Shown here in pieces: positions 1 through 8,317 of a stretch of DNA of 64,000 nucleotides. Each line of letters begins with the position of its first letter. Positions within the stretch are counted from its first letter, which is position 1. The notes beneath the pieces were generated by a model. It saw only the letters and a list, made by a program, of their open reading frames with translations. It was not told where the DNA came from and did not search any database. Location: assembly GCA_963736425.1 (NCBI GenBank), contig CAVTOX010000010.1, forward strand, positions 20,074 through 84,073, in the 5' to 3' direction. Position numbers and translations under genes: made by a program. The DNA is from Prado023 sp963736425. Lineage in GTDB: Bacteria > Actinomycetota > Actinomycetes > S36-B12 > CAIYMF01.

Positions 1-393
1 CGTCGCCGTGGCCCTGGCCCGGACCCGGATCGAGGATGACCCCGGTGGCAGCGAGAACTGCGCCTGGCCCTTGCGCACCTTCTCGGTGGCGCTGCGCTTC
101 TTGTTGCTGGAGTCCCGATAGCTGATCCGGACGGACTTCGCGCTCGAGGTGGCGACCAGGGTCACGGCCCCCGATCCCGATGCCGACGACGTCACCAACA
201 ACGTGGCCGTCGGCTTCGAGGTTGTTGCTGGCGGCCTGGCGGGTGTCGGCGTCGAGCCGGTCATGGCAGCAGCGGACGGTGTCGAGACGGCGTCGGTCGT
301 CCCAGCACCTGAGGTGGCGGCCGCGGCGGGCAGGCCGGACAGCACGAGCGCGCCTGTCAGCGCGATCGCTGCTGACATCCGCCTCGAGCGCAC
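1..393 (-). CDS. Secreted protein, N-terminal part (runs off left edge)
   Basis: Open for 131 codons from the chosen start to the window edge. It starts with basic residues (RSRR), then a hydrophobic stretch ending LPAAAA, which is a Sec signal peptide with a likely AxA cleavage site. A Thr/Ser/Pro/Ala-rich linker follows, then a region rich in beta-forming residues. I chose the second of two adjacent GTG codons because GGGGAGG lies 5 nt upstream; ATG at 378 is the alternative. The protein is exported and possibly wall-associated. No domain family is recognised and the C-terminus is missing. Confidence 0.6.
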   Translation of the reverse strand, partial: MRSRRMSAAIALTGALVLSGLPAAAATSGAGTTDAVSTPSAAAMTGSTPTPARPPATTSKPTATLLVTSSASGSGAVTLVATSSAKSVRISYRDSSNKKRSATEKVRKGQAQFSLPPGSSSIRVRARATAT

Positions 394-418
394 CACAACC
401 TCCCCGTTGGCACACCAA

Positions 419-438
419 ATAGCCGCACCCGCGGCTAT
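419..438. repeat. 8-bp inverted repeat in leader of the secreted-protein gene
   Basis: Perfect arms ATAGCCGC / GCGGCTAT around a 4-nt loop (ACCC), about 25 nt upstream of the minus-strand start at 393. It could be an operator or an mRNA hairpin. Apart from this dyad, nothing recognisable lies between 394 and 667. Confidence 0.4.
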
Positions 439-667
439 ATGACCCACTGTACGCCGGGCAATACGGCGGGGCCATGCCCAGTTTGGGGGGTGGGGCCCAG
501 GTGCAGGTACCCGCATGATGAGCGCCATGATGGGCTCACGCGGCGACGGACACACGCCGTGGACCGGAGTGCGCCGCCCCTCAGGTGGCATGCCCCACCG
601 CGCATCAAGGTCCACTGGGTAGGACCGCCGCTGTGCGACACTCGCCCGGAAGCAGCGAGGAGGGCGT

Positions 668-1384
668 GTGGAGGGCAGTATCTCGAGTCGGATGGGGGCC
701 AGGGCGGAGGACCGGTACGGGCTGGTCATCGTCCTGGTGATCCTGTCGTACGGGATCGCCGCGGCCTACGGGGGCAGTGACGTCGGACGGATGGTCATGA
801 TCCTCGTCCAGCTGGTCACGGTGTGGCTCGTGTTCACGGTCAGTGAGGCGCGTCGCGCCCAGCGTCTGGCCGGTGGGCTGGTCCTGGTCGTCCTGGCCCT
901 GGTCGCGGTGGCGGTCCTCGGTTCCCTGTCGGTCCAGCAGGAGAGGTGGGCAACCGACCTGGCCGAGGGGCCACTTCTCCTCGTCCTGGTCGCCCTCTAC
1001 GCGCTGACCCCGGTCGTGATCGTCGCGCATGTGATCCGCCGCCCCGGTGTCGACCGGGAGGCGTTCTTCGGTGGGGTTGCCGCCTACCTGCTCATCGGCA
1101 TGACCTACGCGTTCACCTATGTTGCCCTGGGCGAGTTCCCCGGCTCGCCCCCCTTCTTCGGAGCCGACGGCGACGGAACCACTGCCCAATGCCTCTTCTT
1201 CAGCTTCACGACCCTCACCACCACGGGGTACGGCGACCTGGTGCCGGCGGGCAATCCCGGCCAGTCGCTGGCCATCTCCGAAGCCGTGCTCGGGCAGTTG
1301 TTCCTGGTGGCGGCGCTGGGCAAGATCGTGTCGAACCTCCGGCCCAGCGCCCGGGTCGAGGAGGCCAGGGCCGCTGCGGAGTGA
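668..1384 (+). CDS. Two-pore-type potassium channel family protein
   Basis: Integral membrane protein of 238 aa with about five hydrophobic segments. A pore loop near residues 184-190 carries the K+ selectivity filter TTTGYGD, followed by a last transmembrane helix ending near the C-terminus. This matches Ion_trans_2 (KcsA-like) channels with extra N-terminal helices. No cytoplasmic RCK/TrkA_N domain follows, so gating is unknown. The GTG start is preceded by GAGGAGGGC a few bases upstream. It is a single gene, followed by the convergent tdh. Filter evidence is strong; physiological role is inferred. Confidence 0.85.
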   Translation: MEGSISSRMGARAEDRYGLVIVLVILSYGIAAAYGGSDVGRMVMILVQLVTVWLVFTVSEARRAQRLAGGLVLVVLALVAVAVLGSLSVQQERWATDLAEGPLLLVLVALYALTPVVIVAHVIRRPGVDREAFFGGVAAYLLIGMTYAFTYVALGEFPGSPPFFGADGDGTTAQCLFFSFTTLTTTGYGDLVPAGNPGQSLAISEAVLGQLFLVAALGKIVSNLRPSARVEEARAAAE

Positions 1385-1426
1385 GGCGTGTCGGGCGCCG
1401 ATCTGACGCGTCGCGACTCGCCTGCG

Positions 1427-2488
1427 TCAGCCGGGATCGACGCCCCAGTCGAGGATCACCTTGCCCGAGTTGCCGCTGGCCGTGACCGCGAACGCCTCGG
1501 CGAACTCGTCGATGCCGAACCGATGGGTGATCACCGGGGAGAGGTCCATCCCCGCCTGGAGCAGGGAGGCCATCTTGTACCAGGTCTCGAACATCTCCCG
1601 GCCGTAGACGCCCTTGATCCGCAGCCCCTTGAAGATGACCTGGTCCCAGTCGATCGCCACCGGGTCGGTGAAGATCCCGAGCATGGCGATCCGCCCACCG
1701 TGGGCCATCGTGTCGAGCATCTGGCGGAACGCCGTGGGGTTGCCACTCATCTCCAGGCCCACGTCGAATCCCTCGGTCATGCCCTGCTCGGCCATCACGT
1801 GGCGCAGGTCCTCGTGCGCGACGTCCACGACGCGGGTGGCGCCCATGACCCGCGCCAGCTCAAGCCGGTAGGGGTTGACGTCGGTGACGATCACGTTGCG
1901 GGCGCCCACGTGCCCTGCGATCGCCACGGCCATCACGCCGATCGGGCCGGCCCCGGTGATCAGGACGTCCTCGCCGACCATGTCGAAGCTCAGGGCGGTG
2001 TGGGTGGCATTGCCGTACGGGTCGAAGATGGTGGCGATCTCATCGGTGACGGCCGTGGGGACCCGGAACAGGTTGCTCGCCGGTAGGGCCAGGTACTCGG
2101 CGAACGATCCGGGGCGGTTGACCCCCACCCCGATGGTCTCCTTGCACAGGTGCCGCTGCCCGGCCCGGCACCGCCGGCAGTGCCCGCAGACGATGTGCCC
2201 CTCGCCGGTGACCCGCTCGCCGACCTCGTAGCCGGTGACCGCCGAACCGAGGGCGGCGATGCGCCCGACGTACTCGTGGCCGACGTGCATGCCCAGGGCG
2301 ATGTGCTGCTGTGCCCAGTGGTCCCAGTTCCAGATGTGCACGTCGGTGCCGCAGATCGAGGACTTCACGATCCGGATCAGCACGTCGTTGGGCCCGACCT
2401 CGGGAACCGGGACTTGCGACATCCACAGCCCCACCTCGGGCCGGGCCTTGACCAGCGCGCGCATTGTGGTGGGGATCTGCTCGGTCAT
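1427..2488 (-). CDS. tdh: L-threonine 3-dehydrogenase
   Basis: Zinc-dependent medium-chain dehydrogenase of 353 aa that oxidises L-threonine to 2-amino-3-ketobutyrate with NAD+. Visible features are the catalytic-zinc Cys46 in the SSICGTD motif, GHEYVG near residue 70, a structural zinc lobe with spaced cysteines (CGHCRRCRAG...C, about 105-119), and a Rossmann motif GAGPIG. Length matches bacterial Tdh. The ATG overlaps the kbl stop by 4 nt (ATGA), so the two genes are translationally coupled and the next enzyme of the pathway is made with it. No glycine riboswitch or other leader structure was seen. Confidence 0.95.
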   Translation of the reverse strand: MTEQIPTTMRALVKARPEVGLWMSQVPVPEVGPNDVLIRIVKSSICGTDVHIWNWDHWAQQHIALGMHVGHEYVGRIAALGSAVTGYEVGERVTGEGHIVCGHCRRCRAGQRHLCKETIGVGVNRPGSFAEYLALPASNLFRVPTAVTDEIATIFDPYGNATHTALSFDMVGEDVLITGAGPIGVMAVAIAGHVGARNVIVTDVNPYRLELARVMGATRVVDVAHEDLRHVMAEQGMTEGFDVGLEMSGNPTAFRQMLDTMAHGGRIAMLGIFTDPVAIDWDQVIFKGLRIKGVYGREMFETWYKMASLLQAGMDLSPVITHRFGIDEFAEAFAVTASGNSGKVILDWGVDPG

Positions 2489-3678
2489 GCGATCACCCCG
2501 AGGGCGCGTCCGACGCGAGCGAAGGCGGCCATCGCCATGTCGAGGTCCTCGGCGGAGTGGGCCGCGGACATCTGGGTGCGGATCCGGGCCTGGCCGCGGG
2601 GCACCACCGGGAAGGAGAACGCGGTCACGTAGACGCCCTCGTCGAGCAGCCCGGCGGCCAGTTCGCCAGCCAACCGGGCGTCGCCGAGCATGACCGGGAT
2701 GATCGGGTGCTCGCCGGGGAGCAGGTCGAAGCCGAGGGTCGCCATGCCCGCGCGGAAGTGCACGGCGTTTGCCTGCAGCCGGTCCCGCAGAGCGTCGCCG
2801 TCGACCAGCATGTCCAGCACTCGCAGGCTCGCGGCCACCACCGCGGGGGAGACGGAGTTGGAGAACAAGTAGGGCCGGGATCGTTGCCGCAGCAGGTCGA
2901 TGACCTCCTGTCGGGAGGAGACGTATCCACCGCTGGCGCCCCCGAGGGCCTTGCCGAGCGTGCCGGTGAGGATGTCGACGCGGTCCCTCACGCCGTGGTG
3001 CTCGGGTGTCCCACGGCCGTGCTCGCCGACGAACCCGACGGCGTGGCTGTCGTCGACCAGCACCATCGCCGAGTGCGCCTGGGCCAGGTCGCAGATCGCC
3101 GGGAGGTTGGCGATATGCCCGTCCATGCTGAACACGCCGTCGGTCGCGACCAGGACGAAGCGGGCCCCACCCTCGCGGGCCGCGACCAGCTGGCGCTCGA
3201 GGTCGGCCATGTCGTTGTTCGCGTACCGGAACCGGCGGGCCTTGCACAGCCGCACCCCGTCGATGATCGAGGCATGGTTGAGGGCGTCGGAGATGATCGC
3301 GTCCTCCTCGCCGAGGAGCGGCTCGAAGACGCCACCGTTCGCGTCGAAGCAGGAGGAGTAGAGCTGTGTGGCCTCGGTGCCCAGGAACGCGCTGATCCGG
3401 GCTTCGAGCTCGGTGTGGATGTCCTGGGTGCCGCAGATGAAGCGCACGCTGGACAGCCCGAACCCGTGGGTGCGCAGGCCCTCGGCTGCGGCGTCGACGA
3501 CGTCCGGGTGGTTGGACAGCCCGAGGTAGTTGTTGGCGCACAGGTTGATGACACGGCGGCCGTCGGCGTCCACCCACGCACCCTGCGCCGTGGTGATCAC
3601 CCGTTCGCGCTTGTACAGCCCCTGCTCGGTGATCTCGGCGAGCTGGCCACGGACATGGTCGAGGAAGGAGGGGTCCAC
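2485..3678 (-). CDS. kbl: Glycine C-acetyltransferase (2-amino-3-ketobutyrate CoA ligase)
   Basis: PLP-dependent alpha-oxoamine synthase that cleaves 2-amino-3-ketobutyrate with CoA to glycine and acetyl-CoA, completing threonine breakdown begun by Tdh. The PLP lysine is Lys243 in GTLGKALGG, with Asp209/His212 in VDDSHAVG. The GTG start at 3678 gives 397 aa, almost exactly the E. coli Kbl length; the frame stays open 46 codons further upstream but that extension is Arg/Pro-rich and unlike the family. First gene of the kbl-tdh operon, transcribed away from the hydrolase at 3864. Confidence 0.93.
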   Translation of the reverse strand: MDPSFLDHVRGQLAEITEQGLYKRERVITTAQGAWVDADGRRVINLCANNYLGLSNHPDVVDAAAEGLRTHGFGLSSVRFICGTQDIHTELEARISAFLGTEATQLYSSCFDANGGVFEPLLGEEDAIISDALNHASIIDGVRLCKARRFRYANNDMADLERQLVAAREGGARFVLVATDGVFSMDGHIANLPAICDLAQAHSAMVLVDDSHAVGFVGEHGRGTPEHHGVRDRVDILTGTLGKALGGASGGYVSSRQEVIDLLRQRSRPYLFSNSVSPAVVAASLRVLDMLVDGDALRDRLQANAVHFRAGMATLGFDLLPGEHPIIPVMLGDARLAGELAAGLLDEGVYVTAFSFPVVPRGQARIRTQMSAAHSAEDLDMAMAAFARVGRALGVIA

Positions 3679-3832
3679 GGGGAACCATCCTGCTGCATCC
3701 AGCGTGTGCGGCGCCCTGTGGCGCGGGCGGCCCGGGCGGACCGTCGGCCGGCGGGGCAGAATCGGCCCCGTGACGAGCCCTGGATCAGCGAATCCCTTGC
3801 GCACCCCGCGCAGCACCGGCTCCCAGTTCGAC

Positions 3833-3880
3833 GATCTGCTCCCGTTGTGATGGGAGCAGATCGGTGAAACGGGAGCAGAT
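3833..3880 (+). promoter_or_regulatory. 11-bp inverted repeat plus third half-site at start of the hydrolase gene
   Basis: Perfect arms GATCTGCTCCC (3833-3843) and GGGAGCAGATC (3852-3862) around an 8-nt loop. A third copy of GGGAGCAGAT occurs at 3871-3880 inside the first codons of the downstream gene, 19 bp from the second. The right arm contains GGGAG, the best ribosome-binding site for the GTG at 3864, so a folded hairpin would hide it. Alternatively the repeats are a protein operator in the kbl/hydrolase divergent region. Confidence 0.5.
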
Positions 3881-5351
3881 TGCCGGGCGACGGTTCGTGG
3901 CGTGGTGGGTGGCGGCCGTGGTGCTCGTCGTGGCCGGCGTCGTGGTCCTGCTCGGATCGAGCGGGGACGTGGCGCGCAGCAGCGCCATGGCCGGGGACAC
4001 CCCGATCCGCATCATCGAGCCCGCGGGGGCGGTCCGTTCCCCCGCGGTGGTGCTGGCCCACGGGTTCTCCGGCAGCGCGGCGATGATGGATCCGATGGCC
4101 AGCGCGCTGGCCCGGGCGGGGTACGTCGTCGTGATGCCGGACCTGCCCGGCCACGGCCGCAACTCCGCCCCGCTCGCCGACGGTGTCCTGGACTCCGCCA
4201 TCGGTGACGCGGTGGAGGCCGCCGGCGCGCTGACCGACCTCCCGGTGGCGGTGGTCGGTCATTCCATGGGCGCAGGTGCGGTGACGTCGTGGGCCGCTGA
4301 GAACCCGACCGAGGCCACCGTGGCGATCAGCCTGCCCAGCGCCGAGGACCTCCCTGATGATCCGGCCAGGCCACGCAACCTGCTGATCCTGTGGGGCTCT
4401 GCGGAGACGTCCCGCTTCTCCGACGCGGCGCTGGCGGCGCTGCGGGCGGGCTACCCGGATGCGCAGCCGGGGCAGACGTACGGCGATCCCGGGCAGGGCA
4501 CGGCACGGCGGGCGGTCGAGATCGCCGGCGCCGAGCACATCTCGGTGATCTACCGGCAGCAGTCGTTCGAGGAGGTGGCTGCCTGGCTCGGTGGGGGCCA
4601 GCCGCGTGGCGACTCGCGGATCGTGGGGGTCTTGCTGATCCTGGTCGGGGGCGTTGTGGCGGCTCGTCCACTGCTGGCGCTGGCGGACGCGGGTGTCGAG
4701 GCCGGCGAGGGTGCAGCGGCGCTGGGTCCTGCCGGGTCGGCGCGGATCGGCCGTTCCCTCGTGGCCCTCGTCGGTGCCGCCGTCCTCGCCGGCCTTGGGG
4801 CCGCCGCCGTGCAGCGGTTGACCGATCGCCTCCCGGTGGCCGTGACGGGCTACCTGCTGGGCTGGTTCGCGGTCGGCGCGCTCGTACTGGGCCTGGTCGC
4901 GGGGCGCCGGCGGGTCGGGGCGGGCCGCCTGCGGGGTCTGGGCTGGGGTGCGGCCGCGGGTGCGGTCCTCGCTCTGGCGATGGCACTTCCCGCCCGGCTG
5001 ACCTGGGCGGGCTACTCCCTGGTCGGCGCGCGCCCGTGGGTCCTGGCCGTGTTGCTGGGGGTGCTCGGGGCGTGGTTCTGGGCCGAGTCCCGCGTCATCT
5101 CCGGGACCAGTGGGTGGCGTCGTGCGCTCGTGCTCGTCGCGAGCCGGATCATCGTCGTGGCGGCGCTTCTCGCCGCGGTGGCGCTCCTCGGTGCGCCGGG
5201 ATTCCTGACACTGACGGTGCCCCTGGTGGTGCCGATCCTCCTGCTCCTGGCGATCCTCGGCGGGTGGGCCCGGGACCCCGCCGCCGCAGCAGCGTCCCAG
5301 GCGGTCCCGCTGGCACTGGCGATGGCCACGGTCTTCCCGCTCATCGGCTGA
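3864..5351 (+). CDS. Membrane-anchored alpha/beta hydrolase with C-terminal multi-helix domain
   Basis: 495 aa. An N-terminal transmembrane helix (about 11-31) is followed by an alpha/beta-hydrolase domain: oxyanion-loop motif HGFSGS near 66, nucleophile Ser134 in GHSMGAG, and a late His near 228 (AEHIS). After residue 250 there are six or seven hydrophobic helices. The catalytic domain probably faces outside, with the C-terminal half as a membrane platform. The substrate is not predictable. GTG start chosen for GGGAG about 7 nt upstream, which lies inside an inverted repeat. Next gene is a separate transcription unit. Confidence 0.75.
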   Translation: MKREQIAGRRFVAWWVAAVVLVVAGVVVLLGSSGDVARSSAMAGDTPIRIIEPAGAVRSPAVVLAHGFSGSAAMMDPMASALARAGYVVVMPDLPGHGRNSAPLADGVLDSAIGDAVEAAGALTDLPVAVVGHSMGAGAVTSWAAENPTEATVAISLPSAEDLPDDPARPRNLLILWGSAETSRFSDAALAALRAGYPDAQPGQTYGDPGQGTARRAVEIAGAEHISVIYRQQSFEEVAAWLGGGQPRGDSRIVGVLLILVGGVVAARPLLALADAGVEAGEGAAALGPAGSARIGRSLVALVGAAVLAGLGAAAVQRLTDRLPVAVTGYLLGWFAVGALVLGLVAGRRRVGAGRLRGLGWGAAAGAVLALAMALPARLTWAGYSLVGARPWVLAVLLGVLGAWFWAESRVISGTSGWRRALVLVASRIIVVAALLAAVALLGAPGFLTLTVPLVVPILLLLAILGGWARDPAAAAASQAVPLALAMATVFPLIG

Positions 5352-5433
5352 GTCAGCGGCATTCCGGGCTTTCCGGGCATGCGTTCACGACACGCCAGCC
5401 CCTGACGTTTCGGTCGATGTCAGGGCCCTCGCC

Positions 5434-5439
5434 TACACT
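5434..5439 (+). promoter_or_regulatory. -10 box upstream of DUF3263 gene
   Basis: TACACT matches the actinobacterial TANNNT -10 pattern. No convincing -35 is visible. Transcription would start near 5446. Confidence 0.4.
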
Positions 5440-5498
5440 CGAGGGGAGTTCGCAGGATGGTGTTCACCGAGTCGTTCGGGGGTGTGGAGGCAATGGTC

Positions 5499-5804
5499 AT
5501 GGAGTCTGGCGTCGACGTCGCAGCGGCCTCATCGCTGCCCCTCGGCGAGGATTCCGGCCTCAGCGATCGCGACCTGCGGATCCTGGAGTTCGAGCGCCAG
5601 TGGTGGCGCTACGCCGGGGCCAAGGAGCAGGCGATCCGCGAGCTCTTCGAGTGCTCGACGACCCGGTACTACCAGATGCTCAACACCCTCATCGACGACC
5701 CGGCCGCGCTCAAGGCCGACCCGATGCTGGTCAAGCGGCTGCGCCGGATGCGCTCGACCCGCCAGCGCGCCCGCTCAGCCCGCCGCCTCGGCATAGAACT
5801 CTGA
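5499..5804 (+). CDS. DUF3263 family protein
   Basis: Small basic protein (101 aa from this start). The conserved core reads LSDRDLRILEFERQWW, then KEQAIRELF, TRYYQMLN and RLRRMRSTRQRAR, which is the actinobacterial DUF3263 signature. The helical EQAIRELF-CSTTRYYQ part looks like a helix-turn-helix, so DNA binding is plausible but unproven. ATG 5499 is preferred because GGAGG sits 8 nt upstream; in-frame ATGs at 5457 and 5493 are alternatives. Single gene. Confidence 0.8.
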   Translation: MESGVDVAAASSLPLGEDSGLSDRDLRILEFERQWWRYAGAKEQAIRELFECSTTRYYQMLNTLIDDPAALKADPMLVKRLRRMRSTRQRARSARRLGIEL

Positions 5805-5889
5805 CCCACCCCTCACCCCGCACCCTCACCCCGCGCCCGTAGCCAGGTGCGAGAGCCGGTTCGTCCGCTCTTCCGCGGCCCAATCGCCA

Positions 5890-5935
5890 GTTCGTCCGGA
5901 TCAGCGCCGGCGAACGCTCGCGAAACCGGACGACG
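5890..5935. repeat. Weak inverted repeat between convergent genes
   Basis: TCGTCCGG and CCGGACGA face each other with a GC-rich spacer of roughly 20-25 nt between the ends of the DUF3263 gene and the MoaD-like gene. It could act as a bidirectional terminator, but no T-tract is present. Coordinates are approximate. Confidence 0.25.
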
Positions 5936-5960
5936 TGCGCGGAGGTCGACCGCGGGAGGG

Positions 5961-6242
5961 TCAGCCGCCGGCGACCGCGGGGATGATCGAGACCTGCGCG
6001 CCGTCCGGGGTGGCTGCGTCCAGGCCGCCCTCGAAGCGGACGTCCTCGTCGTTGACGTACACGTTCACGAACCGCCGCAGCGCGCCCTGGTCGTCGAGGA
6101 CGCGTGCCGTCAGTCCGGGGTAGGCGGTCTCCAGCGCCGTGATCGTCGCCGACAGCGTGGGCTCGCTGGGCTCGACGCTGACCTCGGCGACGCCGGCGGT
6201 GTAGCTGCGCAGGATGGTGGGGATGCGGACTGCAACGGACAT
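5961..6242 (-). CDS. MoaD/ThiS-family sulfur-carrier-like protein
   Basis: 93 aa ubiquitin-fold protein ending in a C-terminal Gly-Gly (AVAGG), the tail that is adenylated and thiocarboxylated in sulfur carriers such as MoaD, ThiS and CysO. It lies 47 nt downstream of threonine synthase on the same strand, a pairing common in actinobacteria, and away from the moa genes, where a separate moaD exists. It is therefore more likely a CysO-like carrier for amino-acid sulfur metabolism than a molybdopterin subunit. No cysM or mec homologue is adjacent, so the partner enzyme is unknown. Confidence 0.8.
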   Translation of the reverse strand: MSVAVRIPTILRSYTAGVAEVSVEPSEPTLSATITALETAYPGLTARVLDDQGALRRFVNVYVNDEDVRFEGGLDAATPDGAQVSIIPAVAGG

Positions 6243-6289
6243 CGGGGGCTCCTCGTCGTGCGGGGCGGGGAAGTCGGATCGGGAGCGCC

Positions 6290-7540
6290 TCAGCCACCGA
6301 GGGCGGCGCGGAACTCGTCGATGCTTGGGGGAATGGTAGCCGTCGGCCCGACCTGGTCGGCCACGGCGTCGAGCGTCTTGAGCCCATCGCCGGTGTTGTA
6401 GACCACGGTCTCGGCGTCGGGATCGAGCTGGCCGGAGGCCAGGAGCTGGCGCAGCGTGGCGACCGTGACGCCGCCGGCGGTCTCAGCGAAGATCCCCTCA
6501 GTCTCGGCCAGTAGCCGGATCCCGGCCACGATCTCCTCGTCGGAGACGTCGGCGATCGCACCCCCGGTGCGGCGGGCCACGTCCAGGGCGTATGGGCCAT
6601 CAGCTGGATTGCCGATCGCAAGCGACTTGGCGATGGTGTTCGGCTTCACCGGTCTGATCACGTCGATCCCGGCCCGGTACGCCTGGGCAACCGGCGAGCA
6701 GCCGGTGGCCTGGGCGCCGAAGACCCGGTAGGGCGTCGGCTCGATCAGCCCGAGCCGGCCGAGCTCGACGAACGCCTTGTCGACCTTCGTCAGCAGAGAC
6801 CCGGACGCGACCGGGATGACGACCTGCTGCGGCAGGCGCCAGCCGAGCTGCTCGGCCACCTCGTAGCCCAGCGACTTCGAGCCCTCTGCGTAGTACGGGC
6901 GCAGGTTGACGTTGACGAACCCCCACGTGGAGGTCAGAGGGTCACCGACGAGCTCCGAGCACAGGCGGTTCACGTCGTCGTAGTTGCCGTCGACGGCGAT
7001 CAGGGTCCCGCCGTACACGGCGGTCGTGATGATCTTGCCGGCCTCGAGGTTCGCCGGGATCACGACGACGTGGCCCATGCCGGCGCGCGACGCTGCCGCG
7101 GCCACGGCATTGGCGAGGTTGCCGGTGGACGCACACGACAGCGTCTGCAGGCCCAGCTCGCGGGCGGCAGACAGGGCCACGGCCACGACGCGGTCCTTGA
7201 ACGAGTGGGTCGGGTTGCCGGTGTCGTCCTTGATCCAGAGCCGGCGCATCCCCAGGACGCGGGCAAGGTTGTCGGCCCGGACCAGCTTCGTGAAGCCGGG
7301 GCTCAGGCCGGGGAGCTCGGCGATGTTCTCCGGGACGGGCAGCAGCGCGCGGTATCGCCAGATGTTCGGCGGTCCGGCGGTGATGTCCTCGCGGGTGGGC
7401 GCGACGATCTCGTAGCCGACCTCCAGGGGCCCGAAGCACTCGATGCAGGCGTACGCGGCACCCAGCGGGTACTGCTCACCGCAGGCGCGGCAGGTCAGGT
7501 GGGTGGCCGGCCCGAAGTCCAGCGCGGTCGCGGTCGTCAC
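6290..7540 (-). CDS. thrC: Threonine synthase
   Basis: 416 aa PLP enzyme converting O-phospho-L-homoserine to threonine. The PLP lysine is Lys115 in PTHSFKDR. An N-terminal zinc-ribbon-like Cys set (Cys17, Cys20, Cys32, Cys35) is typical of the type with this extension. The GTG start at 7540 has AGGAG 5 nt upstream; an overlapping ATGATG at 7564-7561 and a TTG at 7690 are less likely. It is the first gene of a two-gene unit with the MoaD/ThiS-like gene. No homoserine pathway gene is nearby. Confidence 0.92.
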   Translation of the reverse strand: MTTATALDFGPATHLTCRACGEQYPLGAAYACIECFGPLEVGYEIVAPTREDITAGPPNIWRYRALLPVPENIAELPGLSPGFTKLVRADNLARVLGMRRLWIKDDTGNPTHSFKDRVVAVALSAARELGLQTLSCASTGNLANAVAAAASRAGMGHVVVIPANLEAGKIITTAVYGGTLIAVDGNYDDVNRLCSELVGDPLTSTWGFVNVNLRPYYAEGSKSLGYEVAEQLGWRLPQQVVIPVASGSLLTKVDKAFVELGRLGLIEPTPYRVFGAQATGCSPVAQAYRAGIDVIRPVKPNTIAKSLAIGNPADGPYALDVARRTGGAIADVSDEEIVAGIRLLAETEGIFAETAGGVTVATLRQLLASGQLDPDAETVVYNTGDGLKTLDAVADQVGPTATIPPSIDEFRAALGG

Positions 7541-7727
7541 AGCAACTCCTCGTTCGCTCATCATCTTCGGCGCTTGGTGGCGCCGGGACGGACGTGTTAC
7601 CCGGCTGGCGCTGGCCTGGTTGCCGGGGCGTCGGCGGGCCGTGTCCCTCCACACCTCTCCGATGAGTGCATCCTTGCCTTGCGGGGCCAACTGTAGCGGC
7701 TCACTGGAAGCGGGCAGGAGTGGTCAC

Positions 7728-8222
7728 GTGCGTGCAGCCCACCGGGTCAGGTCAGCGGCGAACTGGCTGAACCTGTCCACCCCCTCCGGGCTGCTCCTCG
7801 CGCGCATCGCGGCGGGGCGGCCCCGGCGAGCGCGCAACGGGATCTGGCTGGTCCACGAGTACCGCCTGCCCGTCCCACCGGCTCCAGCGTTCACGCTCGG
7901 CAGCGTCGTCTTCCTCAGGGCCGGCCTGCCGGGGGTGGGCCGCGATCCTGTAGGCGTGGTTTCGCGGCGGTTGCTCGACCACGAGGAGCGGCACGTCACC
8001 CAGTACGCGTGCTGCGGAGGGGTCCTCATGCCGGCCGCGTATGTGGCCGCTGCCGGCTGGTCGTGGCTGAGGACGGGCGACTTCGCCTCCCGCAACGTGT
8101 TCGAGCGACGGGCGGGGCTGGCCGACGGCGGGTACCGGGAACGACCCGTGCGTCCGCTGCCGGCGATGGCGTTGGGCTTGTGGCGCAGCCCTGTCGAGGT
8201 GCGCAACGAGAGTGACAGATGA
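7728..8222 (+). CDS. HExxH-containing protein of unknown function (often mis-annotated Fe-S oxidoreductase)
   Basis: 164 aa. The central motif LLDHEERHVTQY contains a perfect HExxH with a Gln two residues after the second His, as in zincin-like metalloproteins. It is flanked by a hydrophobic segment (PAAYVAAAGWSWL) and a conserved-looking tail ASRNVFERRAGLADGGY. I know this arrangement from actinobacterial proteins carrying an uninformative Fe-S oxidoreductase label; there is no Cys cluster here to support that label. GTG start with GGCAGGAG 7 nt upstream. Divergent from thrC. Peptidase activity is only an inference. Confidence 0.65.
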   Translation: MRAAHRVRSAANWLNLSTPSGLLLARIAAGRPRRARNGIWLVHEYRLPVPPAPAFTLGSVVFLRAGLPGVGRDPVGVVSRRLLDHEERHVTQYACCGGVLMPAAYVAAAGWSWLRTGDFASRNVFERRAGLADGGYRERPVRPLPAMALGLWRSPVEVRNESDR

Positions 8223-8317
8223 GGCCAAACGCCTGATTCCAGCTGAATTCTGGCTACGCTGCGGGCCAGCGGGACCGGTGGGGTTCCGTCCGCCACTCAC
8301 CTCAGGGAGTTGCACAC

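Noticed and set aside
2485..3678. Glycine riboswitch before kbl-tdh
   Set aside because: The leader upstream of kbl shows no tandem glycine-aptamer core; only a GC-rich spacer.
2485..3816. 443-residue version of Kbl
   Set aside because: The 46-residue extension is Arg/Pro-rich; the start at 3678 gives the normal Kbl length.
6290..7690. Longer threonine synthase from TTG 7690
   Set aside because: The extra 50 residues are Arg/Pro-rich and unlike the family; AGGAG supports GTG 7540.
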